A DNA stretch of 64,000 nt from assembly GCF_019249245.1 (NCBI RefSeq), contig NZ_JAESDK010000023.1, positions 1 through 64,000 of the forward strand, read 5' to 3'. Shown piece by piece: positions 55,480 through 64,000 of the stretch; position 1 is the first letter of the stretch; every line of letters begins with the position of its first letter. This DNA comes from Alteromonas lipotrueiana (GTDB taxonomy: Bacteria; Pseudomonadota; Gammaproteobacteria; Enterobacterales; Alteromonadaceae). Both the position numbers and the translations under genes were made by a program. The notes under the pieces were generated by a model, which did not search any database, was not told where the DNA came from, and saw only the letters and a list, made by a program, of their open reading frames with translations.

Positions 55480-55938
55480 TACGCTATTTCGGATAATTTA
55501 TACCTGATGCACAATATCGAAGGCATTCGACATAGTCAGCGAGTGTCTTTGAAACCTATATGCTCAGATATTACCTAACTGTTTTCTGCTTGAAATAGTG
55601 TAAACGCAAAAAATTTAAATAGTATGAAGTGGTGGCAAAGCTCAGCATTAGCACGGTAATTTGCTTTTGTCCTGGGGATACTTGCAAAGTCATTCGACCT
55701 GCTATTTCCTCTTGTTTTTTATAAAACTAAAAGTCGTTATAAATGAATAAGTAAAATCTACATGAACCTCTGTAGGCCCCACCCTATTTTAGTATTTTCA
55801 GGCAGTAACCTTCTCAAATATCCCTAAAAATCAGAAGCTTGCACCTTCTTCTTATATGTGCCTTGTGGAACGTTTTTTGCAACACCTGCCCTTATAGCAA
55901 ATTAAAAAATAGCCAAAGAAAGAAGTCAGGAGGCTCAA
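55480..55938. other. Intergenic stretch
   Basis: 459 bp with no gene seen. AT-rich, with no strong terminator after the kinase gene. It should hold the promoter of the phospholipase D fusion gene, whose AGGAGG lies at the right end. Confidence 0.4.
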
Positions 55939-58125
55939 ATGTCGAATTCGAATTCGATTTTTCAGCAGGGAGAGAATTGTTGGGTTAGTAGCAAGGCCAG
56001 TTTTGCTGCGCCGCTTATTGACTGCGCAAATTATTATAAAGCATTGCATTCCTCTATTGCCAAAGCAAAGCATTCAATATTTATTGTGGGTTGGGACATT
56101 GATAGTCGAATTCGTCTTATTCGTGGTGAAGATGAAGCGAACAGCGAAGCACCTTCTGTAATCAGTGATTTACTCGCATGGAAAGCCGAACAAAATCCTG
56201 AGATTAATATATATCTGCTTCGCTGGGACTCATCGTTAGCATTTTTTGCTCAACGAGAGATGTGGGCAAAAGAAGTGTGGGATGAAAAAACTCCCGATAA
56301 TGTTGAAACCGTACTTGATGACACCATTCCTATGGGTGGCAGCCAGCATCAGAAAATTGTAATTATCGATGATGAGGTGGTGTTTTCAGGCGGAATGGAC
56401 GTCTCGACCAACCGGTGGGACACCCGCGATCACCCTGTCGAGTCAAGCGAGCGAGACGGGCCAGATGGTGAATATGGGCCTTTGCATGATGTTCAGGCTG
56501 TATATTCAGGGCCTCTGGTTAAAGATTTTGCTGAACTTGTGCGTTGGCGTTGGCTGCGTGTGGCAGAATCTCAGCCTATCGATATTCGTGAAAGTGCAAA
56601 AAATAAATTAGACGACCCATTACCCGACGCATGGCCTGAGGCGTATGAACCCTGGTTTGAAAACGTCGAATGCGCTTTGGCCAGAACCATTCCATTTATG
56701 GACGAAGTAGAACCTGTTCAGGAAGTTCGCAACATGTTGCTTGACTTAATTAGTCAGGCCGAACGCGTTATTTATATCGAAAACCAATTTACCAGTCGCC
56801 AGGAAATTGCAGAGGCACTGAATAGCCGGTTAAAAGCCTGTCCACAACTTAATGTCATCATTATAAGCTCGTACGAACCTAAAGGGCGGTTTGAGTGTGA
56901 AGCATTTTGGGCAAGCCGCATTGAATTTAAAAAGATTCTGTTTCAGGGTGTCGATTCTGACCGAATTATCATGTCATATTCGTCGATAACCGATGAACAA
57001 AGTCGCTCGGCTTATAAACGTATTCATTCGAAAGTTATGACCATTGATGATCAATACCTGGTTATCGGTTCGTCAAACCTGAGCAATCGCTCTATGACGC
57101 TTGATACTGAAATTGACACCGTTTTGTACGGCAATACCGAGCACAACCAACAAAATATTATCAGAATGCGTGACGATTTGATTGCTGAGCATACTGGGCG
57201 CGAACTGGCCGATACGGCGCAGTTGATGAAAAGCGATACGCCAGCCCGGTCCATCATCGAAAATCAGCGTGCCCACGGCTACATACTTACCCAGGTAAAC
57301 GACGAGATATTTACTGACCAGCCCTCTGACAATCTGTTTCGTTCTTTTTCTGATCCAGAAGAACCGCTTATTGCGATGCCCACGCTGGATGGCCAGTCTT
57401 TACCGGTAAAAAACCCTCGGCGTCGTACCATTATGATTGGTATTGGGCTCCTTGTTATCGCAATTTTAGGCGGGCTGATGTTCTGGGCCAGTCAGTCTAT
57501 TTCATGGCTAAGCGCAGACAGCATCAACGCGTTTCTTGAAGAAAGCCGGGGCACCTACTTTGCCTTACCTACGGTGCTATTGGTCTATCTTGTTGGTGGG
57601 CTCTTGTTCTTCCCGGTAACGGTCTTATCTATTGCGGTAGCTGCAGTATTTGGTCCGATCTGGGGGCCCATTTATGGAATGCTTGGGGCGTTGTTAAGCT
57701 CGGCCTCTATGTTTGGTATAGGTAAGTTACTAGGAAATACCGGCCTTAAAAAAGTGGGTGGCCCAAAAGTTGAGGCCGTGGACCAAAAGCTCAAATCCAG
57801 TGGTATTGTGGGCGTGGCCGCGATACGAATGTTACCCATTGCGCCATTTAGCTTGGTGAATCTGGTAGCGGGAATCTCATCCATTGGTATATTCCAGTTT
57901 TTGATGGGAACTTTTTTAGGTATGTTTCCCCCAATGATCGCAAAAGGACTGGTGGGCGACTCTATTACTCAAATTTTTCGTAATCCATCACCTCAAACAA
58001 TTTCTTATTTAGTCGGCGGTATTGTGCTGTGGGGTCTGATGATATGGGGCTCACAAAAGTTTGCCCGCTGGTATCAGGAACGTAAGCAAAAAGAAAAGGC
58101 AAAATCAGAAGAATGTGCCGCATAA
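55939..58125 (+). CDS. Phospholipase D-VTT membrane fusion protein
   Basis: A 728-residue two-domain protein. The N-terminal half (about 1-430) is a phospholipase D with two HKD-type motifs: HQKIVIIDDEVVFSGGMD near 136-153 and HSKVMTIDDQYLVIGSSNLSNRSM near 364-387. The C-terminal half (about 495-720) is a VTT/DedA-like membrane domain (VLLVYLVGGLLFFPVTVLSIAVAAVFGP...GIFQFLMGTFLGMFPPMIAKG). It may transphosphatidylate or hydrolyse phospholipids at the inner membrane. AGGAGG precedes ATG 55939. It overlaps the following EEP gene by 13 bp. Confidence 0.88.
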   Translation: MSNSNSIFQQGENCWVSSKASFAAPLIDCANYYKALHSSIAKAKHSIFIVGWDIDSRIRLIRGEDEANSEAPSVISDLLAWKAEQNPEINIYLLRWDSSLAFFAQREMWAKEVWDEKTPDNVETVLDDTIPMGGSQHQKIVIIDDEVVFSGGMDVSTNRWDTRDHPVESSERDGPDGEYGPLHDVQAVYSGPLVKDFAELVRWRWLRVAESQPIDIRESAKNKLDDPLPDAWPEAYEPWFENVECALARTIPFMDEVEPVQEVRNMLLDLISQAERVIYIENQFTSRQEIAEALNSRLKACPQLNVIIISSYEPKGRFECEAFWASRIEFKKILFQGVDSDRIIMSYSSITDEQSRSAYKRIHSKVMTIDDQYLVIGSSNLSNRSMTLDTEIDTVLYGNTEHNQQNIIRMRDDLIAEHTGRELADTAQLMKSDTPARSIIENQRAHGYILTQVNDEIFTDQPSDNLFRSFSDPEEPLIAMPTLDGQSLPVKNPRRRTIMIGIGLLVIAILGGLMFWASQSISWLSADSINAFLEESRGTYFALPTVLLVYLVGGLLFFPVTVLSIAVAAVFGPIWGPIYGMLGALLSSASMFGIGKLLGNTGLKKVGGPKVEAVDQKLKSSGIVGVAAIRMLPIAPFSLVNLVAGISSIGIFQFLMGTFLGMFPPMIAKGLVGDSITQIFRNPSPQTISYLVGGIVLWGLMIWGSQKFARWYQERKQKEKAKSEECAA

Positions 58126-58862
58126 TTAGTTACAACATACATAGCGGCGTTGGTCAGGATAAAAAACATGACTATCGCCGCATTGGAAACTACCTTGCTG
58201 AGCGAGATGCTGACATCGTTTTACTGCAAGAAATGGATACCCGCGCGCCTGAGCGAGATGTTATTAAGGATATTCGGGATATTTGTGCGGGCAGTGTTTA
58301 CCATTTAGTGCCTTCACCAGCGCTAAGCTCCGAGTCTGGCTGGTATGGTAATGCGGTATTAACACGGTTTCCGGTACTTGAAAGTCAAACGCTGGACGTA
58401 AGTCAGGAAGGATTTCAACCGCGTAACATTCAAATGGTTACTGTAGAAACCCCTGACGGACCTTTGACCGTAGTAAATACTCACAAAGGACTCAAAAAGC
58501 ACGAACGTCGTTCTCAGTTTGGGCAGTTACACGAATACATCGCGGATAAATTAAGGCGACGCCCTACCCCGCTTGTTTTGGCGGGTGATTTTAACGAATG
58601 GCAATTTTTTACATCCGCGTTTAAAGGCCTGGATGAAACGCTCACTCAATACAAAATTGGCGCCACATTTCCAAGTCGCTTTCCGCTGTTTTCGTTAGAT
58701 AGGGTTTGGACTACATCAGATATTCGTGTACGTCGGGTAAAAAAACTTAAAAATGAACGAACCCGGATAATGTCTGACCATTTACCCGTTCAAATTGATA
58801 TTGCTATGCCTGAAAATAGCAATACTGTGTCGCAACCGGTTAAATACCGGGCTTCTGCATAA
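58113..58862 (+). CDS. Endonuclease/exonuclease/phosphatase-family protein
   Basis: A 249-residue EEP-fold hydrolase. ISYNIHSGVGQDKKHDYRRIGNYLAERDADIVLLQEMD gives the Asn and Glu metal-binding residues, GDFNEW the catalytic Asp/Asn, and SDHLPVQIDI the His pair. Members cleave phosphodiesters, including phospholipids and nucleic acids. It starts 13 bp before the stop of the phospholipase D-VTT gene, so the two are coupled and probably act on the same lipid. A strong hairpin follows at 58871-58905. Confidence 0.87.
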   Translation: MCRIISYNIHSGVGQDKKHDYRRIGNYLAERDADIVLLQEMDTRAPERDVIKDIRDICAGSVYHLVPSPALSSESGWYGNAVLTRFPVLESQTLDVSQEGFQPRNIQMVTVETPDGPLTVVNTHKGLKKHERRSQFGQLHEYIADKLRRRPTPLVLAGDFNEWQFFTSAFKGLDETLTQYKIGATFPSRFPLFSLDRVWTTSDIRVRRVKKLKNERTRIMSDHLPVQIDIAMPENSNTVSQPVKYRASA

Positions 58863-58870
58863 CGGATAAC

Positions 58871-58905
58871 GCTGTACGAAGAATTTATAACATTCTTCGT
58901 ACAGC
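58871..58905 (+). terminator. Terminator/inverted repeat after the EEP gene
   Basis: GCTGTACGAAGAAT and ATTCTTCGTACAGC are perfectly inverted across a 7-base loop, 8 bp past the EEP stop. The T-tract is short, so termination is likely but not certain. Confidence 0.7.
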
Positions 58906-59006
58906 AGCTTTTGCGGGTATGCGCCTGTCTAGCCCCATTATGAGTCAGTTTTAAATCAGAGTTTTCTAACCTTGCCTGATTTAGCTCGGTAAGCTGACAC
59001 TGGCAG

Positions 59007-59034
59007 AAAACCCTGACTTTCGCAGGTTTTTTTT
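59007..59034 (+). terminator. Hairpin with long T-tract, possible end of a small RNA
   Basis: AAAACCcTG and CAGGTTTT pair, followed by a run of eight T in total, 145 bp past the EEP stop and well before the next gene. The first strong terminator lies at 58871, so this second one would end a separate transcript. Confidence 0.55.
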
Positions 59035-59564
59035 CGGTGTAATTTAGTTACCAGAACCACGCTATTTATATTATTTTACCCATGCCCTTGAATGGGTAAG
59101 CATCGAAAAATTCTCTGCAAAATGAGCCAGCAAAACGCTCAATACATCTGTTCAGCTTTGGCTTACCAGGTTGAATGTACACCCGTTCGATAGGATGTGC
59201 TCCGCTTAAATCAGATAACGTTCCGGATATGAGTTGCGGACCCCATTGTGCAGTGTCTAAAGTTGGTAAGTGCTGTCAGCAGGCTGTAGCTTTTTACTTC
59301 AAGGCTTAAAACAAAGTCCCGATTAATACAAAAAAGTATGCGATATATTTAATAGGTATTAACGTTAATATCCTACGCGCTTTTTCTGACTGTAAACTCT
59401 ATACAGTGAATTTATTTCAAATAACAAGATTTTAAATTATCGACCTTTTTACTATTAAAGAGACCTCGGCTGTCGACGTCTGTACCTCACAATACCTGAC
59501 GTGTTCTACCCATGTTTTGCAGTTTTCGTTGTTTAACCGGTTTTTTATTGATTAAGGTGACACT

Positions 59565-59930
59565 ATGGTTATGCGAGTATTGGTTACCGACGACTCAAGG
59601 TTGTCTCGGCGTAATGCCATACGTGCACTGCCTCCTGAGCTGGAGTACGACATTTGTGAAGCCGCTAATGGTAAAGAAGCAATTGCGCTATTAAATAAAA
59701 CCCCGTTCGAATTATTACTACTTGACCTTACTATGCCTGAAATAGACGGCGTAGGCGTGTTGGAACACCTTGTCGATAAGCATCAGAAGCCGCATACCGT
59801 GGTTATCAGCGCCGATTTCCAACCCGAGAAGCAGCGAATCGTGATGGGCTTGGGAGCAGTGAAGTTTATTCGTAAGCCCCTAGACCCTGAAGATTTAGCT
59901 ATGACGTTATTTGAGTTGGGTTATCTTTAA
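59565..59930 (+). CDS. Orphan CheY-like response-regulator receiver
   Basis: A 121-residue single receiver domain. Acidic Asp9/Asp10 (TDDSRL) start it, the phosphoacceptor is Asp54 in LLLLDLTMPEIDG, Ser in VVISADF and the conserved Lys in KFIRKPLDP complete the site. It has no output domain, so it probably acts by protein contact, for example in chemotaxis or phosphorelay. No kinase is nearby. AAGGTG precedes ATG 59565. Confidence 0.88.
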   Translation: MVMRVLVTDDSRLSRRNAIRALPPELEYDICEAANGKEAIALLNKTPFELLLLDLTMPEIDGVGVLEHLVDKHQKPHTVVISADFQPEKQRIVMGLGAVKFIRKPLDPEDLAMTLFELGYL

Positions 59931-60131
59931 ATTAGTTACTAATTAAGGTATATTCCACAATAAAAGGCCTATAGATAAAAGTCTATATTATTTCCGCAAT
60001 AACAGAAAATTATAAAACATTCCATTACATCTTCATTAAGTTAACTTAACAACTATTTCACCTATAAATGAATCAACTTTAGTCTAATATGCGTATGGTC
60101 ATTGTACATTCTTAACAAGCAAGGATAGATC

Positions 60132-61715
60132 ATGCATAAACTTACACCTTTAGCTGTTGCACTTACCGGCGCGTTAGTTGCGTCAGGGGCTATAGCCTCA
60201 AGTCATAGAGAAGCGCCAAATATCACCCGCCTGCCTACTGTCGATTCAACCGATTTCTATATGTTTAATAGTTATGAAAGCGGTCGCGAAGGGTACGTAA
60301 CGCTTATTGCTAACTATATTCCTTTGCAAGACCCCTACGGTGGCCCTAACTATTTTGCTATGGACCCAGCTGCACAATATTCAATCCATATCGATAACGA
60401 CGGCGATGCCGTAGAAGACATTAGTTTTTCTTTTAAGTTTGATAATAACCTGGCTGCCGACGGTGAAGGCCTGGCCCTGCCTGTAGGACCAGCTGACAAT
60501 CAGAAAATGATTAACGTACCGCTTAAAAATATCGGCCCTATTTCAGCTGACGATGCGAGCGCAGCCAACTTTATCGAGCTTTACGATATGACCATGGTAA
60601 GTGGCGATATGCGGAACGGCGAACGTACCGAACTATCACCCAGTGAAGGCGATAGCTTTCAAAAGCCACTTGATTATATCGGCAATAAAACATTTACAAG
60701 CCCTGAAGAGTATCAACGCTATGCCAACCAGTTTGTATACAGTTTTGCAATGGCAGGATGTGATGCAAACGGCAAAGTTTTCGTAGGTCAGCGTAAAGAC
60801 CCGTTTGTAGTTAATCTGGGCGATACTTTTGACCTGGTTAATTATGTGCCGGTTGAAGGCGACAGTGCTCCAGGTGCTAATGACGACGGCGGTTTCCCAG
60901 GTGGCATTACACAAGATCCTGCCAATAACGATTTGAAAGACAAAAATGTTACTTCTATAGCCATTGAAGTTCCTAAAGAATGTCTGACTGGCGATGGTAA
61001 TGGTGTTATTGGTGGGTGGACCACAGCCAGCCTGCCACAAGCACGTATTCTTAATCCAAATGCTACATTTGAAAAACCAGAAGTGAATGGCGGAGCCATG
61101 ACTCAGGTGTCTCGTTTGGGTAATCCGCTGGTAAATGAATTAGTTATTGGCTTACCTGATAAAGATACCTTCTCAGCTGCAGAACCTAAAGATGATGCGC
61201 AATTTGCTGACTACGTAACTAATCCGGTTTTGCCAGAATTACTGAATATCCTGTTTAAAGATGCAGTTAACTCCACACTTGGAGCTGAGTTCGAAACGCT
61301 TGCACCTACAAACTTCCCACGTAACGACTTAGTCGCCGCGTTTTTAACCGGATTTGAAGGTGTGAACCAGCAACAAACAGTAACGCCTTCTGAAATGATG
61401 CGTCTAAACACAGGTATTCCCGCCACGCCGGCCGCTGATCAATCAGCATTTGGTGTAGCAGGTGATGACCTTGCAGGCTTCCCGAATGGTCGTCGTCCTG
61501 GTGATGATGTAGTTGACATTGCTCTTCGTGTGGTTATGGGTCGTTTGTGCTACCCAGTACCTGTAAATGGTGAAGATACCGACTTGGGTCTGTGTGCCCC
61601 AGAAGATGCTAATACGGGTAATGTGCCTTACACAGACGGTGCGCCGGTTAATTCTGATATTGCAACTACGGCATTCCCCTATCTGATGACGCCTATTGCT
61701 GGCTCTGCAGAATAA
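60132..61715 (+). CDS. DUF4331 secreted protein
   Basis: A 527-residue protein with a signal peptide (about 1-22, AIA-S). The N-terminus SSHREAPNITRLPTVDSTDFYMFNSYE is diagnostic of DUF4331, and the remainder (YFAMDPAAQYSIHIDNDGDAVEDISFSFKF, RKDPFVVNLGDTFDLVNY, FPNGRRPGDDVVDIALRVVMGRLCY) follows the family. Function unknown. It leads a rightward operon with an Ig-like lipoprotein (9 bp), a helical-repeat protein and a HupE-like protein. AAGGA precedes ATG 60132. Confidence 0.9.
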   Translation: MHKLTPLAVALTGALVASGAIASSHREAPNITRLPTVDSTDFYMFNSYESGREGYVTLIANYIPLQDPYGGPNYFAMDPAAQYSIHIDNDGDAVEDISFSFKFDNNLAADGEGLALPVGPADNQKMINVPLKNIGPISADDASAANFIELYDMTMVSGDMRNGERTELSPSEGDSFQKPLDYIGNKTFTSPEEYQRYANQFVYSFAMAGCDANGKVFVGQRKDPFVVNLGDTFDLVNYVPVEGDSAPGANDDGGFPGGITQDPANNDLKDKNVTSIAIEVPKECLTGDGNGVIGGWTTASLPQARILNPNATFEKPEVNGGAMTQVSRLGNPLVNELVIGLPDKDTFSAAEPKDDAQFADYVTNPVLPELLNILFKDAVNSTLGAEFETLAPTNFPRNDLVAAFLTGFEGVNQQQTVTPSEMMRLNTGIPATPAADQSAFGVAGDDLAGFPNGRRPGDDVVDIALRVVMGRLCYPVPVNGEDTDLGLCAPEDANTGNVPYTDGAPVNSDIATTAFPYLMTPIAGSAE

Positions 61716-61724
61716 GGAGGTATT

Positions 61725-62219
61725 ATGAAGAAAGTATTATTGGTAGCCTCGCTAAGTATGGTGTTGTCAGGTTGTTTCGATGACGACGACAACGACGTAT
61801 TTGACGAACCGAATAACGCACCTGAAGCGGTGTCAGAAGCTTTTGTTACTGAAGCCGACACACCCTTTAGCGACCAGTTAACCGGCACCGATGAAGATGA
61901 GGATCCACTGGTTTTCTCGTTGGTGGACGAACCGGGTAATGGTAGCGTGACTATAGAAGACAATGGCAGTTTTACTTATACTCCAAAATCGGAGTTTACT
62001 GGTGAAGATGCGTTTGTATTTGCAGTTACGGATTCAGAAAGTGACCCTGTAGAAGCTACGATTACTATTACAGTAGAAGCTCAGCAAGTTGCTATATCAT
62101 CTTATGTACGCGCCGCGTTTGCGCAAAGCGCTACGGATGAACCGCTATCTGTTAATGGTAGAGAGTTCACTCAGGATGTTGAAGATCCAGCAGCTTTTGA
62201 TGATCTACTTGGTCAGTAA
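61725..62219 (+). CDS. Ig-like (cadherin/VCBS-type) lipoprotein
   Basis: A 164-residue lipoprotein with lipobox LSGC (Cys17). The following acidic stretch (FDDDDNDVFDEPNN) leads to one Ig-like repeat: DEDPLVFSLVDEPGNGSVTIEDNGSFTYTPKSEFTGEDAFVFAVTDSESDPVEATITITV. This is typical of tandem Big/VCBS repeats in surface proteins, here single. It probably sits in the outer membrane beside the DUF4331 protein. AAGGAGG precedes ATG 61725. Confidence 0.82.
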   Translation: MKKVLLVASLSMVLSGCFDDDDNDVFDEPNNAPEAVSEAFVTEADTPFSDQLTGTDEDEDPLVFSLVDEPGNGSVTIEDNGSFTYTPKSEFTGEDAFVFAVTDSESDPVEATITITVEAQQVAISSYVRAAFAQSATDEPLSVNGREFTQDVEDPAAFDDLLGQ

Positions 62220-62245
62220 TCGCTGTTAGCAAAACTGGTAACAAA

Positions 62246-62271
62246 TATAGCGGTCAGGGATGGCCGCTATA
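62246..62271 (+). other. Intergenic hairpin within the DUF4331 operon
   Basis: TATAGCGG and CCGCTATA pair across a 10-base loop, 26 bp past the lipoprotein stop. There is no T-tract, so it may stabilise or process the transcript and not terminate it. Confidence 0.5.
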
Positions 62272-62290
62272 ATTTAATAGAGGACCTATT

Positions 62291-63325
62291 GTGAGTATTT
62301 TTAAATACAGTCTGTCTTTATTACTTTTTATAATGACTGGAAATATTCAGGCTGAACAAGTATCCCCCTCTGCTAACGATGTCATTGCTTCATGGCCTGA
62401 CAGCGCTTCTGAAACATACACTTACACACAGGCTTTAACAGTACTGAATCAAACTCAGCAATTTGGACATTCAGCCGCACCACTTAAACAACTGATACAA
62501 TCTTTAAATTCCAGTGAAAATTCTCAAATGTCTGCTGAAGAGCTGACATTTATTGAAGCAAGTATATTACAGCGCAATCATAATTTTAGCGAAGCAGCAA
62601 AAAAGCTAAGCCCTTTGAATTCCCCCTCCTCTCTTATACTTCTTGCTTCCGTTTATAATAATTTAGGATTACATGAAAAAAGCGCAGAGACCTGCAAAAA
62701 ACTGGCTTCTGGCAATGCCCACTTAGTGGCATTAACATGTATGTTAGATGCTCGCTTTCAACAAACTCCATCAGCAACATCGTACCAAAAGCTACAACAG
62801 TTAGCGGCCGCCTTGGGCACCCGGCAATCGCAGGATGTTAAACGGTGGGTAAACCAAACGCTGGCGTTTATGGCGCTTTCTTTAGAGCGGCCTGACCAGG
62901 CCCTGACTCATATTGAACCAATCTCCTTAAACGATGCGGCAACGGCTACTGTTTCGTTGTGGGGCCAGGCCCAGCTTGCGCTACAAAATTATTCTGATTT
63001 GCTGTCAAGACTTTCGCCCGTGGCTAAAGAAGCAGATGAATTAGATGATTCAATATTGCTGTTGTTAGCCACCGCAGAAAAACAGGTAGGTACCGACACC
63101 TACTGGCAAACCCGGGCAGAGCAGCGTATTTCTCTTCGTATATGGCGCCAGGATTGGTCTCATGCAGCCTATATTGCACGCTATTACCTGGATGTTAAGC
63201 CCGACGAGAAAAAAGCGCAGCATTATGCGCGCATTAACTATGATGTAGCTAAAGGCCTTGAAGACAAGCATCTACTCAAGCGGACCGGGCTTTCTTTATC
63301 ACAGGCACAGGTAGATAATACTTAA
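62291..63325 (+). CDS. Helical-repeat (TPR-like) secreted protein
   Basis: A 344-residue protein from GTG 62291 (AGAGGA 6 bp upstream), with a signal peptide ending near residue 21 (NIQA-EQ). The remainder is helical, with repeats resembling TPR/Sel1 units: SPSSLILLASVYNNLGLHEKSAETCKKLASGNAHLVALTCMLDARF, VKRWVNQTLAFMALSLERPDQALTHIEPI, WGQAQLALQNYSDLLSRLSPVAKE. It may scaffold an envelope complex. Its stop overlaps the HupE ATG by 1 base (TAATG), so the four genes are one operon. Confidence 0.78.
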   Translation: MSIFKYSLSLLLFIMTGNIQAEQVSPSANDVIASWPDSASETYTYTQALTVLNQTQQFGHSAAPLKQLIQSLNSSENSQMSAEELTFIEASILQRNHNFSEAAKKLSPLNSPSSLILLASVYNNLGLHEKSAETCKKLASGNAHLVALTCMLDARFQQTPSATSYQKLQQLAAALGTRQSQDVKRWVNQTLAFMALSLERPDQALTHIEPISLNDAATATVSLWGQAQLALQNYSDLLSRLSPVAKEADELDDSILLLLATAEKQVGTDTYWQTRAEQRISLRIWRQDWSHAAYIARYYLDVKPDEKKAQHYARINYDVAKGLEDKHLLKRTGLSLSQAQVDNT

Positions 63326-64000
63326 TGAGATTAGTTAAACAGTCTTGGGCTCTTTTTTTTACTTTATTCCTGTTGTGCCAGGCTGCCTCAGCGCACGAAC
63401 TAAGCAACGGATATATCTCGTTAAAGGCAGAATCTGAAAGTACTTTTTCAGGCGCTATATTATTACAGCCTTTTGACCTTCATCAGGCTTTAGGTCTGGA
63501 TACAAATAATGACAATCAGCTCACCTGGCAAGAAGCGCAATCTCAGACTGACAGCATACAGCGATACGCGTACGAACATGTTCAGCTTACCGCTGACAAA
63601 AAACTATGCCAGCCAGGTACCAATGCATTAGAGCTTCATCGTGTTTCAGGGCAACAGCTGATTTATATTCCGCTTACCTTCACCTGCCCTGCCAGTAACA
63701 ATTTAGCTTTAGCTTATTCAGGCATATTTTTGCAGGACCCATCACATAAGCTTTTGTTCACCTTCTCAAATCTGCAGAATACGTTTACTCAGGTCCTCAC
63801 CACACAAGACAATAAGGTAGCGTTAGACCTTGCTTCACAAAGTACGCTTACTACAATAAAAAACTTTGTGTATGAAGGTATTATTCATATCTGGATTGGT
63901 ATCGACCATATTCTCTTTTTAATTGCTACTTTGCTTACTGTAAATTTGTGCCGACATAAACATAAATGGAATCCCGAGCACAGTCGTAAAGAAATTATAA
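63325..64000 (+). CDS. HupE/UreJ-like membrane protein, cut by the window edge
   Basis: At least 225 residues; the 3' end lies outside the window. A signal peptide (about 1-23, SAHEL) is followed by a beta-rich periplasmic domain, then the first membrane helices and the HupE motif EGIIHIWIGIDHILFLIATLL with its histidine-aspartate pair. Residues 59-70 (DTNNDNQLTWQE) form a complete EF-hand calcium loop. HupE/UreJ proteins are thought to move nickel or related metals, but the long periplasmic part here belongs to the HupE_UreJ_2 group of unknown cargo. It overlaps the preceding gene by 1 base. Confidence 0.85.
   Translation, partial: MRLVKQSWALFFTLFLLCQAASAHELSNGYISLKAESESTFSGAILLQPFDLHQALGLDTNNDNQLTWQEAQSQTDSIQRYAYEHVQLTADKKLCQPGTNALELHRVSGQQLIYIPLTFTCPASNNLALAYSGIFLQDPSHKLLFTFSNLQNTFTQVLTTQDNKVALDLASQSTLTTIKNFVYEGIIHIWIGIDHILFLIATLLTVNLCRHKHKWNPEHSRKEII

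Larger units (their letters stand above)
58863..59564. other. 702-bp gene-poor stretch with two hairpins
   Basis: No coding frame I can support. It holds the inverted repeat at 58871-58905, a second hairpin with a long T-tract at 59007-59034 that could end a small RNA, and the upstream region of the receiver gene (AAGGTG before ATG 59565). Confidence 0.5.

Noticed and set aside
60636-61040. Leftward 134-codon frame inside the DUF4331 gene
   Set aside because: It is antisense to a recognised gene and has no start or domain of its own.
1-64000. CRISPR array, rRNA, tRNA or prophage
   Set aside because: No regularly spaced repeats, no tRNA-like T-loop and anticodon structure, and no phage structural genes were seen. 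The short repeats noted are single pairs.

Overview
The window looks like a chromosome segment of a marine gammaproteobacterium, most likely an Alteromonadales member near Alteromonas, Aestuariibacter or Salinimonas. This rests on the gene repertoire (SstT, BCCT carrier, cyo quinol oxidase, RhlE-type helicase, DUF4331/HupE module, aryl polyene locus), moderate GC and Shine-Dalgarno usage. No rRNA, tRNA, CRISPR array, intact insertion sequence or prophage was seen.

The first 20 kb are dominated by an aryl polyene (APE)/xanthomonadin-type pigment cluster, about 2030-19875, read here entirely from sequence motifs. It has two leftward operons, each facing a divergent rightward gene. Operon A (19029 down to 10755) encodes an ACP, an ApeO-like ketosynthase, a half-length chain-length-factor partner, a flavin-dependent halogenase-like enzyme, a COG4648-type membrane protein, a dehydratase, a GT2 glycosyltransferase, an LpxL-like acyltransferase, a second dehydratase and a second ketosynthase. 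Its divergent partner is a 4'-phosphopantetheinyl transferase. Operon B (9178 down to 2030) encodes a chorismatase-like enzyme, a PlsC-like acyltransferase, a second ACP, a thioesterase, a LolA-like protein, an MMPL exporter, a ketoreductase and an internally duplicated secreted protein. Its divergent partner is an aryl/acyl adenylating ligase. The inferred path runs from chorismate to a hydroxybenzoate starter, loading on ACP, iterative two-carbon extension with reduction and dehydration, possible halogenation, transfer to a lipid or glycolipid carrier, and export to the outer membrane. The same 12-bp palindrome sits in both divergent promoter regions, in the same place relative to a -10-like box, which suggests one unidentified regulator for the whole pathway.

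From 20 to 25 kb there is a MaoC-type hydratase, an EamA exporter, small secreted or uncharacterised proteins, and a repeat-bearing gene-poor stretch. That stretch leads to a short peptide with a double-glycine leader and a small membrane protein, a candidate bacteriocin/immunity pair. From 25 to 36.6 kb lie transport and envelope genes: BCCT carrier, SstT, an alpha/beta hydrolase with an aspartate nucleophile, a PepSY protein and a TonB receptor with a Fur-box-like site between them, a DUF421 protein, a secreted protein and a YrhK-like protein. From 36.7 to 41.7 kb lie a host-attachment-family protein and a fatty-acyl degradation set (SDR, MaoC, acyl-CoA dehydrogenase) divergent from an XRE regulator.

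From 41.8 to 47.7 kb are a DEAD-box helicase, a cold-shock protein, a GluR0-like ligand-gated potassium channel, a small hypothetical protein, an MscS channel and a small membrane protein. The cyoABCDE quinol oxidase operon follows (47.9-52.7 kb), then an ABM-domain protein and a divergent ROK repressor/PfkB sugar kinase pair. A phospholipase D-VTT fusion overlaps an endonuclease/exonuclease/phosphatase-family gene (55.9-58.9 kb). After a 700-bp gap with two hairpins and an orphan receiver protein, a DUF4331 protein, an Ig-like lipoprotein, a helical-repeat protein and a HupE/UreJ-like membrane protein form a rightward operon that runs off the right edge.
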